A stretch of 64,000 nucleotides of DNA. It comes from Fratercula arctica (Eukaryota > Chordata > Aves > Charadriiformes > Alcidae). The stretch is from contig CANTUZ010000002.1 in the NCBI GenBank assembly GCA_947846985.1, forward strand, positions 132,349,389 through 132,413,388. The letters run 5' to 3'. Made by a program: the position numbers and the translations under genes. The stretch's first letter is position 1. Each line of letters opens with the position of its first letter. Shown here piece after piece: positions 36,685 to 48,705 of the stretch. Below the pieces are notes generated by a model. It saw nothing but the letters and a program-made list of their open reading frames with translations, searched no databases and had not been told where the DNA came from.

Positions 36685-37655
36685 AAATCATGTAACAATT
36701 CAGGTTAGAAGGGATTTCAATGGGCCAGCTCCCGCTCAAAGCAGGATAGGCTGTAAGTCAGACTTTACCCACTCTGGGCTTGAAAACCTCCAAGGATGGA
36801 GTCTGCATAACCTGTCTGGGCAGCCTGTTCCAGTGCTTGACTGGTCCTTAGGGTGAAAAGAAATTTCCCTATATCCAGTCACGACCTTTCTTGTTTCAAC
36901 TTAAATGTTCCTTGTGTTTCACAGATTGTGCGCCCTGACCACTGACCATCTTGGTAGCCCTCCACTGAGCGTAGTCCATTTTATCAATGGCTTTCTTGTA
37001 GTGGAGGAGGTGGGAAAACAGGATGCACTACTCTAGATGCCAACTAATAAGTGCTGAAGGGGAATAATGATTTCTCTTATCTACTGGCTGTGCTCCATAT
37101 GGCCTAGGATGGTTCTGGCTGCCTTTGCTGCCAGGATACACTGCTGGCTTATTTCAGCTCGCTGTTTGCCAAGACAGGTCTTTTGCAGAACAGCTGCTTC
37201 CCAGGCACTCCGTCCCCAGCCTGTAATGGTGCAAGGGGTTCTGCTTTCCCAGCTGCAGGACTTGGCCTTTTTTAATATCTTAATTTGTGTTTGGCCATTC
37301 CTCTAGGCTGTTCGGGTCCCTCTCACTAGCAGCCCCACCCTCAAGCATATCTACTGAACCCCCCCAGCTTGGTGTCATCTGCAGACTTGATGAGACCGTA
37401 GTCTGTTGCCTCCTCTGGGTCATTGGTTGGGATGTTAAAGGGAGAGGTCCCAATACAGACCCCTGTGGTACTCCACTTGTTGCTGACCTCCAGGTAGTGT
37501 TTGACACATTAACCACTACCCTTTGAGCCTGACTATCCAACCAGTTTTTTAATTTATGTAGTTGTCCATGCATCCAGACCAACATCTTGTATTGGATACA
37601 AGAATATTGTGGGAGACAGTGTTTAAAACTTGCTGGTCAATAGTGGATCCCAGAC
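36685..37655 (-). repeat. CR1 LINE fragment including RT palm region
   Basis: Minus-strand CR1. From its 5' side it shows NTVSHNILV (about 37605-37635) and [11 protein letters not shown] (about 37455-37490), conserved CR1 reverse-transcriptase blocks. The expected FADDTKLGG block is present only out of frame (readable as LQMTPSWGG), so a deletion or frameshift lies between them. The element runs on through its 3' non-coding region to a decayed tail near 36690. It is an older subfamily than the 52.4 kb copy. Confidence 0.9.
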
Positions 37656-37744
37656 ACAGTTTAAACATCCTGGAATGAAGAACAACATTGGTGCCATTCA
37701 GGACTTCTCCATTGTTTCTGTTTGGAAGATAGTCTAAGCTTGAA
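37656..37744. other. Spacer between head-to-head CR1 copies
   Basis: About 90 bases not assignable to either CR1 copy. Confidence 0.4.
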
Positions 37745-38325
37745 TCCTGAAAGTCCAATGTTACATCTTGAGACCCCACCTGAAGTACTATGTTCAGCTC
37801 TGGGGCCCCCAGTATAAGAAAGACATGGACTTTTTGTGATCTGTGTGATTCTGTGTGATTTGCTTGAGCAGTTCCAGGGGAGGGCCACGAAGATGATCAG
37901 GAGCTGGAACACCTTCCCTATGAGGACAGGCTGAGAGAAATGGGGTTGTTTAGACTAGAGAAGAAAAGATTCTGGGGAGACCTTATTGAAGCCTTCCAGT
38001 ACTTAAAGGGGGCCTACAGGAAAGATGGGGAGGCACTCTTTATCAGGCAGTGTAGTGATAGGATGAGGGGAAATAGTTTTAAACTGAAAGAGGGTAGATT
38101 TAGATTAGATATTAGGAAGAAATTGGTTACTGTGAGGGTGGTGAGACACTGGAACAGGTTGCCCAGGGAAATTGTGGATGCCCCCATCCCTGGAAGTGTT
38201 CGAAGCTAGGTTAGACGTGGCTTTGAGCAATCTGATCTAGTGGAAGATGTCCCTGCCCATGGCAGGGGGGTTGGAACAGGATGATCTTTAAGGTCCTTTC
38301 CAACCCAAACCACTCTATGATTCTG
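37745..38325 (+). repeat. CR1 LINE fragment with internal microduplication
   Basis: Plus-strand CR1. It starts in the 'LRPHLKYYVQLWGPQYKKDMD' region of ORF2 and has a GTGTGATTCT-type insertion at about 37835-37862 that breaks the frame. It then reads MGLFRLEKKRFWGDLIEAF and RLDIRKKLVTVRVVRHWN to its natural end region, and finishes with ACCACTCTATGATTCTGTAA. It lies head-to-head with the minus-strand copy at 36685-37655. Confidence 0.93.
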
Positions 38326-41289
38326 TAATTAGAGTTTTTTCAACATACATTTATAGTATTATAATCCTGTATTGCAGTAGCTAATACTACTAGAGAAGGT
38401 CTTTAGAAGGAATTAGAATTTTCAGTCTATTACTGTCTTTTTTCCTGGTTTTCAGGTGGCATAAAGAAAGCAGGTGGTTCTCTAGATCATCTGACTGTAG
38501 CTCAGCCTGGATTCGATGAACTGTTGGCTGACTAGTGGAGCTGTTCAGAGAAGGTGTCTGACATAAAAACAACTCATGACATGGTACTCTGATATGATTC
38601 AAAACAGTTTCTTTTTGAGGTATCTCTTATTCATGCTTCTTGTCTCATATTTGTTAAACCCAAAATATAGTTTTTCATTGTTGAGTGTCTTTCAGCATGT
38701 TACCTCACTGTTGTCATGTTAGAAGAGAGCAGTAGTCAACATATTTTGTTATTGTTGAAACCACTGACATTGAAAAACAGGTAACATCTCCATAAACCTT
38801 CCATCATCCCCAATTCTTGCTACAGGCTTTAAGCCTGCGCAAGTGGTTTCTGTGTTTACTTCTCCTGTGTCCCTGCAGTTTTCAAGGATGGATATATTGA
38901 CAAAAAAACCTTCAAGAACTCTGGTCTTAAATCGAAACATACAAATGTGTGGTTTTCTTTTCTCGGGTTTCTTTTCTACCTGTGATCTTTCTCAGTCTTC
39001 TTAGCACCTTTGCTCTTTTCTGCCTTACAACTCTTGGCAGCCAGGGTGATAGGGAAGTATTGATAAAGACAGAGGAGAAGACCTTTGGCATTAGAAGTTT
39101 TTAAAATTATATGGAAAAATGTTAAAATAAGAGTGAAGAGCTTAAAAAGGAGCTTTGAGAACTTGTTATTGGCTAAATTGTGTGTCTATTTAGGATTTAG
39201 TTGTTTGGGGATGCTCTGGTGCTGTAATCAGTTATGTTTGTGTTATTCAAAGCATACCAGTGAAAATAACCACAGAAATGAACTAGGAAATAAATAAAGA
39301 CGATTCTTTGTATATTAATGTATTTAAAACATGGTGAAACTTAAGTTCAATTAGTTAGTCTTTTTAACAGGAATTGCAGTCCTTCCCCCAACTGACCTGC
39401 ACTTTGTCCACTGTACTAGGACAAGGTCTTCCAGGCTGGCATCACTCTTCCTATTGAAGCTGTGCCAGTAATCAGAATAGAATTGAAGATTAGTTGGGTG
39501 AAGTAGTACAAGAAGTATAACAACTTACTGGGAAAGTCAAATCCATTGTAAGAAACTTAATTCACATTTTTGTTTCATATAAAAATGTACAACATTAAAA
39601 ATATTAACACAAAAAGGGTTGCTTCATACATGTTTTGAGTTACATATTGAACAAAATTCATGTTACTGAGTAATGATAATGCTGATTGACCTGCAGGATA
39701 TAAGTATGATGAAGTGTATAGACGTTATCAATCATTTATTTAGTGAAACGTATGGCAAATATATTAGAACAGAAACATTTTTTTTTACCACTTAGTTTAT
39801 AACTTGTGATTTTGTCATTATCTGAGTTCCTGCGAGAGCTGTTGGACTGTAAGAGAGTTAAAAATAATCTTAATTTGCTATTACAAATATTTAAACTTCA
39901 CCAAAGAGCTCATTAAAATTATAACTATTGTGTGAAATTCCATATTATATTACTAATTTGCTCTCTTTCATTTTATTTCCTATAAAAAGCAGTCTTCTAG
40001 TGTCTAGTCTAGCAGCCCGTGACTTAATAATTAGATTTATACTTCCTGTCCATAGAGTGTTGAAAGGTCAGTGGAATCAAAAAACATTGCCTTTGGCCAT
40101 CCATTATGAGTCATAGACCTACTCTCCTTTGTTGAAAGCAACTATCAGACTATCTAAGAGGTATTCCTTTCAAAGTTGCAATGCTTACTTTGTTTCCCTC
40201 CTAATCAGTGGAGTAAAATCTCCCAAGAATTTGGAACTTCTAAGCAATTTGCTGAAACAGCAAGTGATCTGACTGACCTTAGCCTCCTATTTTGCCAAGT
40301 CTTTGAAGAAAAGCTGGTTTTAAGACAGGCAATGTCAGGGTAACATGCATAAAAATTGTGTATTTCTTTAACTATAACTTTAAAGAAAGAATGTTAGCAT
40401 TTGAAATGCTTTGTAATACCCATCACTGAACATTATTTGTAATTTCAGTCTCTTACTGGAAATGCAATTCACTAGTAAGTTATTTCCTACACAGTTATTT
40501 CCTGAAATAAAAAAGATAGTAAAACAAGGTAACAAGAAGGATTTGTTAAGAGTTTATTAAGGACTTGATGGAACTCTTTGCTGCCAGTGGTCATCAAGTT
40601 ACTATATAAATTTTAATATCCATAGTGTATGTACTCTGAAGTAATATTTGGATGCTCCTTCTAAGTGTGGCCTCTAAAGAACATTCTGACAAAATGCAGA
40701 GTTTGATGCTTTTATCTTGGAATATGTACGTGGCTTGTATGCCAATTACCCTAGTGCCTAAGACCAACGTTGAATGTACTAACTTAAGTACATTGACCCT
40801 TGCACTCCAACCTTCTGGGCACTTCTGGTTTACAGTCTTAACTATCTGGGGACCACATAACAGTTAAAGCAAGGAACATGCCAGCTTCACGGTGGAGTGT
40901 CCTCAGCATCAATAAAAGGCACAAGACTGCTATAGGTCAGTGGTAAGCCTTAAAAACATCTACATACAATTCCCAGCCCCAATTTCTTTGCCAAATGCTA
41001 AAAGGTTATATACAGACACACACACATAAAGGTGCTATTCAATATTCTTTTCTGGTTCAGACGTTTTGTTTTTATTTTCCTCCAATTCAGTCATCTCATT
41101 CCAGTGATAAGACCAAGTGAGAATATCTCTTAAAAAAATAAGAAAAAAACTCTCAGAACTGTTTCTCCTCTTGCTTGCACTAGGATTTGTCGTGTTACAG
41201 TTTGAGAGTAAGATTTCTGCTTTCTATGGAATGTGTGACAAATACAGCAACTTCATCTAATTTTGAAGTTAGCCCTGTTTTAAGCATAT
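38326..41289. other. AT-rich sequence, nothing recognised
   Basis: No exon or repeat family supported. Confidence 0.35.
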
Positions 41290-41338
41290 GGCTGAGCCAG
41301 ATGGCCTGAAAATGTCCCTCCCAACCTAAATTATAAGA
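41290..41338 (+). repeat. CR1-like 3' end remnant
   Basis: A short match to the CR1 3' end: GCTGAGCCAGATGGCCTGAA followed by a 'tccctcccaacctaaatta' segment. It is too short to be certain. Confidence 0.45.
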
Positions 41339-43102
41339 AAAAATACACTAAAAGTGTATTTCAGACTCCTCTTCTGCCAAGTACCCTTATTGTTCTGTGT
41401 AAGCAAAACTGTGCTGTTTTTAATGCTTCTCTCATTTAGGTGTGCACCATGATTTCTTAGTAATATCATTTTATGTAGAATACTGCTTTTGCACAGTTTA
41501 CCAAGAGGAAATAACTTTTGGTCAGAGGACTTATCTAAACTGCTTACATTTTTTTCCAATTTATCCATGCTCTGTTAAGTCTCTTAGACCAGTAATATTA
41601 GTAGAATTCCTAGAAATAAAATCTCTAGCATTTATATATGAAGTGAGAATTAAAGCCATTGCATACATTTTCGACGTGGGAATCAAGTTAGATGACTGGT
41701 TTGGGAAAAATCCTGAAATCTTAATGAGAGTAGCATCCTGACAGCCTCATATTCTAAGGGCATGCTAACCTGTATATTTAAAACAACATTTAAAACACTG
41801 GGGCCTGTATTGAAAGGCCAAATGCCTTTGCTCTGTAGACTTTGTAGATGTTAGTGTGTAGACATTTGAATTGTCTCATTGGATCACATCCAAACTCTTA
41901 AAAAGTGGCCAGTACTGAAAGGTTAGAAATATTACAAGAAAGCAAGCATATTGTGCTTCCTTTTTGGGTAATATTCTCCAAACTCCTAGCAATGTTCATC
42001 TTAGTTACAAGTAATATCTCTGTGTTTGTAGCCTTTAAACTTTTATTCTCTGGTTTTCTTACTGACTTACTTTTTGAACCTATAAACCTCCATGCACTCC
42101 TCCTCCAACCTATAAACCTCCTCCACACTTCTATCATTATGGTACAAATAATAGTATTTCCTTGTTTTGAATCATTTTGATGATTTCCTTTGAAGATTTC
42201 TAATTCATTTATTATGAGAATATATATGAGAATATATAAATATGAGAATATATAAAATATTCCTTGCTCTCATACTACTCGTGACTTTATAGGTCTTTGT
42301 CACATCTCTTCTGAATTGGCTCTTTTCCAGATGGGCATTGAGTTTATTTCTGGCTGTCTGGAAGCTGTTCTGTACTTTGTTTACCCTTAATTTGCATTTC
42401 ATAAGACTAGATATTGTTCTACAATGGAAAACAGTAGGACCAGAATATACGGATGTGGACAAGTGAGTGCTATAAGTAAGAACTAACATATCAATGGATC
42501 GAGTCTGTTTAATTCAACGTTCTGCTCCAAAAGGGATCAATCGTAAGAGGGCCTTGGGAAGAAGAAAAAAAGACTCAAGTAATTCATATGTATCCAGAAG
42601 TCCACTAATTCTGATGTTGATTATAGCCTCTGTTAATGTGTCCAATATGACATCTGGCTTAGAGGTCTGTGATGGCTCAAATTTCTGTGGTGCCTTTTAT
42701 GAGGATAGTCATTGCTTTTGTTTTCCTGCATTCCTGCATCAAAGAAAAACAAACGGTTACATACTACCATTAGAAATTCAGATTGTTCATTCCTGAGTTG
42801 TACTAGAGTATGTGGATGAATACCGCCCAGTCCTGGTGACTGATTAGAGTCCATTCTGGCTGTTTGTACTATAACCTCTTTTGCAGTTCAATTTTAGAGA
42901 GACGCTCTGTTGCAGCCCATTTTAGCCCCAAAGGGTTCCAATACAGTCACCTCCTTAACTTCTTCTACAACAAATGCCAGTGCAGAGGCCCCACTTAGCT
43001 TCTGTGCATGACACTAAGTGCTGCTGTTGTATCAAGGTTGCCAGCTGGTCTTACAAACTCCCTGACAGGGTTTTTTTTCTGATGTTTTGGAAATAAAAAA
43101 TT
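41339..43102. other. Unassigned sequence with small tandem repeats
   Basis: AACCTATAAACCTCC occurs twice, 30 bases apart (42077 and 42107). A (TATGAGAATATATA)-type repeat with about three units lies at 42213-42260. A 100-codon frame with ATG at 42494 is open but unrecognised, and is likely chance. Confidence 0.4.
42213..42260. repeat. Short AT-rich tandem repeat
   Basis: ATGAGAATATAT recurs three times with spacing of 12 to 16 bases. Confidence 0.8.
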
Positions 43103-43155
43103 AGTATGATCTTTAAGGTTCCTTCTAACCCGAACCATTCTATGATTCTATTAGA
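43103..43155 (+). repeat. CR1 LINE 3' tail remnant
   Basis: TATGATCTTTAAGGTTCCTT then a 'tctaacccgaaccattctatgattctatt' tail matches the CR1 3' terminus on the plus strand. Everything upstream is truncated. Confidence 0.8.
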
Positions 43156-45559
43156 AGACTTGATTCCTCCAGCTAGTTAAAATAGATTGTTAAGATCTCT
43201 GGGGGTTTTGTTTTTTCTTCTCCTTGACTTGCTTTTTTGTTTTTACATTTGATCTGTTAGAATTTATTTCTATTTTCTTTGCTTAAATACATTTTTTTTT
43301 TTCTTTTTTAATTACCTCCTTTGCTTTGTTGTTTAGTCAATCTGACATCCGTTGTAATATTTGTTCTCTAGGTCAGAGAGAACCGGACTGTACACCTAGT
43401 GTCCGTGGCACAAAGCTGACCTTCCTACAGTGGATGGTAATAGCTATTTTTTTATAAAAAAGGGTTATGAATCTTGGCTCCAAATCATTCCTATAAATCC
43501 TGTATAGAATAATAATAGGGATTAATTCAGCATTTATGGCTATATCGATTTTGTTTTCCAGTGCAGATTTGAACATATACTTAAATTCAATGTCATCTTC
43601 CATTTGTATTTGATGCCAGCAGAAACTCTGATTTGGGAAGGGGAGAGATGGGTAAGACACAGATACCTAAGAAAGTCAGGGAAAGAGGGAGGGAAAAAAT
43701 GGCAGCATTCAGAGTAAAGAAGTGGAAAGGAAGATCAAATGGGTAGAAGTGAGAAGAAAGGAAAAAAATGAAAGTGAAAAGACAGTGGATGTACTATGTG
43801 GTGGAAAAAAAAAAGATGTTAAGAAATTATGTATTGAACAAGATCGATGACTTAGTTATTTAAATAGTAGAATCCAGAATATGTGCGGTTAAGCACTAAA
43901 CACATAAGTATACAAAATTTTAAGTGCTAATGCATATAAGCACATAAAACCTGAAGTCATGAAACACTTAATGACTCAGCTGTAAATCAGTTGTCTTCCA
44001 CCAGTCTCAAATTTAATGGAGATGGATAGTGCGAGGCCCAGCTTTGGCCTCCCAGTGTCTTGAAGAGCTGTTCCAATCTTTATGGCATCAAAGCTATATG
44101 GCTAATTTGTCTTCTTAGTATTTTGCACATTTACTAAATTATTAGTTAGAGGGATGCACTAACATAAGAATTTTTATTAAGTTTTTATTTACTTTGAAAT
44201 GTAGTAGAAGGAACATGCATCTATTTTTTGTGTTATAAGTATATTTTAAGGAAAAAATGAAGTTTGATGCTATTGAGTTTATTTCTGTGGAGTGCTAAAT
44301 GCTTTTTGATGATGCTGTTAAAGATTGAAGCCTTGTAAGAAACGTAATCAAAGAATCTGAAGATATAGCTTTCAGTTATGGGTGAACGCAGTATCTGTAG
44401 AAGTCACTTATCGCTGATATAGACTGGATGCTGTTAAATGTATTAGTATGTGCTGCTTCTAAAACAAGCAGACTTCAGAATCAGCAAGATATTTTTATGA
44501 AATAAAAATGCACTTTTATACTGAAAAGCTTTTGCTTCTTCAGTTAAGTTCTAATCTGAGTAGTAGTAAATTCAATCTTTCCTGTATCCATTGAATTTAA
44601 ACATCTGCTGACTGGGCTGTATGTGTTAGTTAACAGCTTCTAAACTTAGAAATCTTTAAAGGGCTTTGTGAAAATGGAGACTTCTTCCAGTTTCTTATAA
44701 AAAGTACAACAAATGAAAAAATTTCTTTATGCATTTCATAAATACTGAGCTATGTGTTATACGTACATGTAGGTCTCTAATAATGTATTCACTGAATGTA
44801 TTCTGTTATAGAGAAATGCCTATGAAAAGTATTCCAAAGTAACCATTGTAAACTAGATCAGAAAGAAAATAATTTTGGCAGATCAAGGGCTTATCCTGTA
44901 CGTTCTTGATTGTTGTGCACCACATAGATGTGATTCTGCTATAATAGAAAGTATAATTGCTATCATTTTGACTGACATCTTAGATGCTATTGTAAGATAA
45001 AGAATAGATAATGATGGTGACAGGAACCTTGGAAAAATTCAAATAGAATTAAGGTTAGAATTAAGTACTGAGACTTTAAGGATAGTAGAATATTTAACTA
45101 CTTACAGCTCAAGTTGTAAATTTTATTTTAGAAGTTTGAAATTTGCAGTTTCTACAGTAGAGTGAAAATACTCTCGTGGATGTTGCTACCTTCTCTTACA
45201 CTGTTAAATAACCACGGAAAGGCTGACTTCTATCACCAGTTCAATTTTGCATGTGGAATATCCCAGACCACAAAGAAAGTAGTTCTTGAATTTTCCTCAG
45301 TAGAGAAATACTCCTGGATCCACTTCGGTACACCTGGAAACCTCATTTCCTTCTTGTAATATTCCATAATATTTTCTGAGAGAGTCCATAGACATTGTCT
45401 GGTTTGCTTGAACCTTGATTTAATAGTATAGAGTTTAAGGACTATGTAGTGAACAATTGCATTACTGACAGTAAGAATTGAGTTTACAGCTATGAATCAA
45501 GTCTCCTGAAAAAAGGAGCTTTATGAAAGGTATTCGGAGTAGTAAATGGAAAGAATATC
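43156..45559. other. AT-rich sequence with T-rich and purine-rich tracts
   Basis: T-rich tract at about 43285-43312. A stretch of mainly A and G runs on the plus strand from about 43668 to 43818. No exon was supported. Confidence 0.4.
43668..43818. repeat. Purine-rich low-complexity tract
   Basis: About 150 bases dominated by A and G on the plus strand with GGAAAG/GAAGAAAGG motifs. It has no strict unit. Confidence 0.5.
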
Positions 45560-45990
45560 TTGAAATAAAATTAGTATGCTTATGCAAATGACCTAGCTAT
45601 GACTTCATAATTTGTAATGGTATTCAGTTTGGCAGTGTTTACACTTGTTAATGACTTCCTTTATGAGTGATAATTGATCTTGCTCATTATCATATTAAAT
45701 CCTTGATCATATGTCATTAGTTGGGAATGTAATAAATGGTCTGTTTGATTTTTAGTGTAATGAACTAATTAGACTAATTAAAATCAATATGTGTGCCAAT
45801 ATTAGACTTTGAATCCAAATGCTGCTGCTGTCTGCTGGCTAAAAATCAGCAACTCAGTAAAAAAGCGGCCTAATGCTGATTTATGAGCACTTGATGAACG
45901 TGAGGTAGAATAAATTGCTTGTAGTGGTAGAAACAGCATTAGTGAAGTACAAGATACTAAGTAAGTGCGTTGTAAGGTCAGCAATAAGGG
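45560..45990. promoter_or_regulatory. Candidate conserved non-coding element
   Basis: Balanced, non-repetitive sequence holds a perfect octamer ATGCAAAT at 45582-45589, clustered TAAT/ATTA cores at 45630-45790 and a GCTGCTGCTGTCTGCTGGC stretch near 45820. This mixture is typical of developmental enhancers in gene deserts. No coding frame is supported. Conservation was not tested. Confidence 0.25.
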
Positions 45991-48589
45991 CATACTTACA
46001 TGTGTAGTTATGTGTCACCTTTAAACCTTCCTGGTTGATTAGATCATTCTTCAGAAATTATTCAGTTTAAATATTGTAAAGTGCATTAATCTCTATTTAA
46101 AAATACAATATTCTATGTATGTGTCTGGATATACACACAATTTATTGCTCTCCATGTGCATATGTGTTTATGTATGTTAGCACATTTTGTAAATTTTACG
46201 TTTTGTACAGCACTTTTATTTCTATAGTAATCTGTGAATATACCAAATATGTCACACTTTCAAATTTAGTACTGTACTGTTATTACAATGTGTTATTCAA
46301 CCATGGTATCCATTCACTTTTATGTTTATGAGGAATTGTGTTTATAAACCCTAAGGGAGACAGGAGCACATCCTGTAATTCTGTGATGACCTTTTGGAGA
46401 AGAAGGAACGGGCTACTGGGAAGGAAACGGGAATATTATTGCAGAATTCAGGATCTTGTTAGTATAAGCAGCAAAAGATTAGTGGAAATCCTTTTGGCTC
46501 CAAGATGAGATTAGAAAAAATGTGAGGGGATGGGGAGAAGTATGCCACAGTCTTATTTGCAACAAAAATACTCCTTGGAGAAAAATTTTTGTATGTTACA
46601 ATTTTAAATATAAATTAATATATTTTTGAACTTCCATCTTTTTACAAGGCCTGCCTAGATACTTCATAGATTCTTTGTGGAGCACGTGATATTTTCAAAA
46701 TGAAGTATAGTACATCTATTAATGATAAGTGCTGGACAGATAGGAGCTTTATCTTGCCAGTCTTCCGCTACTGATTTTGTAGTAATTATATGTTTATTTT
46801 GTCGCTAAGGAAGCTCAAAGGCTGCTTGCTTTCTGTTTTGTTTGGTTTGATTTTGGTTTGATTTTGGTGGGACACAGACCTTCAGAATTAGTAGGATCCC
46901 CATCCTTTTCTCCCACCTCTCCCACCACACACGTGCACAGTGGGGTGTTGAAGAGAATAAGGAATGGCAGAGGAGAATTTGGTACATTCTTTCTCACACC
47001 TTGAGGATGTCATTTAGCATCACAAAGTTGTCAGTGTCCCAATCACTAAAGCAGAATGAATGAATACACCTAATTTCTAACTAAACAGTATACTGATGCT
47101 AAGGACAAAAATTGTTAATGTAAATAAGTAAATATGAGGAAACAGTTCAGAATCTTATGGCTGCCAGGTCTAAACATAATCCATGAGATCATGTGGCTTT
47201 TGAGGAAATACCTCTTCCATTTAAGTCACTGAAAATGTGGGTGTTCAGACACTCTAAATTTCAGGCTGTGTAGGAATAATCCCGTAATCATCTGACCTAA
47301 TTTTGATGATGAATATTTTAAAATAGTGGTGACTTATTAATAAGGATTTCAGAAAGGCATGATTTGAAATAGGTGTCAACTCTAATTTAAACAAGTACTT
47401 GAAGAAAATCTACAGAGTTAATGTAGACTTAAATTGATAGTAGCCATTGAATATTTTTTTTCTTGAGTTTATAGACAGAAGAGAAGAACTTGTGTTCAGA
47501 ATATGTACTCATGTAGTGTACAGTGAGAATAAAAACTGTTAAAAGGGTTTACCTTTTTAATGGTTGGTTTTAGTGTTTTATTTGAGGCACTTAAAGCTTG
47601 GTAATGATTCTTCAGGTGTTTTTCACTAGATAATTACTAATTGTCAGATTCAGTAAAATCGGTAATTATTAATAGGAAATGCTTAACTGATCGTCATTGC
47701 CCATGGTATTTAAAATTTTAGTCTTTGGATGAGATCTGAACAGAAGCTTGAAAATTATCTGTAGTAATCTAAATATGTGAGAGTGTATGTATTGATTGGA
47801 AACGTCTTTATGGTAAGAACTATGTACACTGTCTCAGATACAGTGATGCAGATACATTGCAACAACAGACTATACTTAGGGGAGTATATGCAGCTTGAAT
47901 CCCAGAGAAAATACTTTGTTTTGTGCCTGAAGCAGTATAGCCTGAGAACATAAATGAGATCCTTTATGTCTGAGATGCATTCAGTATGCATATTATCAGC
48001 CCTCTGATCCAAAGCACATAACCAATGTCCTTGATTCGTATAAACGTACTGAATGCCCTGAGGAGCTGTGTGGGTTTGAAACATCTGACAGTTGTTTGTG
48101 AGGTGGCATGAGTTCAAGTACCTTCCTTAGCAGCGAGGGTGGGGGGAGACACTTCTGCTAGGGTTTTCAAATCAATTTTTTGTCCTTCATTTACCAAAGT
48201 TGAGAAAGCAACTTGTTTAAAACGGGGTGTCTCTCCATTAGTATGGTAAGTGCTCTACCATGTCTTTCTTCTTGTATGAGATAGACAATAAAAAGAAAGC
48301 TTATGTACAATTTAGTTGAATCTTGGCCCAACAGAAGGCAACAGAAATTTAACCCTTGGCTTTAGATTTACTAGACTGGCTGTTAGCCAGGATGTATGTA
48401 TGCTACTGAATCATTACTCTTGCTATTGCAAAGTTTAATGTCTAATTTTGAACTTTGAATTTTCCTTAAGGTAATTCTGTAGAAAATACTTTAGTATCTT
48501 TGATGTTATTTTCTTTAGTATTGCTTTTTATTTCTGTGATAAAATGAAGAAAAGTTTCAGGGATTTTTTTTTTTTTTTTAAACAAATCA
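45991..48589. other. AT-rich sequence, nothing recognised
   Basis: A 12-base unit TTTGGTTTGATT repeats about 2.5 times at 46841-46868. A T-run lies near 48567-48580. No exon is supported. Confidence 0.35.
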
Positions 48590-48705
48590 GTGTTTCTTCC
48601 TTCTTTCTTTTAGCAGCATTTCTCCTCATCTGTAAAATAATAGCTCACTGACCTAAATCTTGAACATTCTGTGAGGATGTTTATCTAGTTATAATAATTT
48701 CATCC
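48590..48705 (+). repeat. Possible MIR-like SINE 3' remnant
   Basis: The segment 'tttctcctcatctgtaaaataatag' followed by TTCTGTGAGGATG resembles the conserved 3' half of MIR. It is shorter and less certain than the 5.5 kb copy. Confidence 0.4.

Noticed and set aside
42494..42796. 100-codon ATG-initiated plus-strand frame
   Set aside because: There is no splice context, no promoter and no known domain, and it sits in ordinary intergenic sequence.
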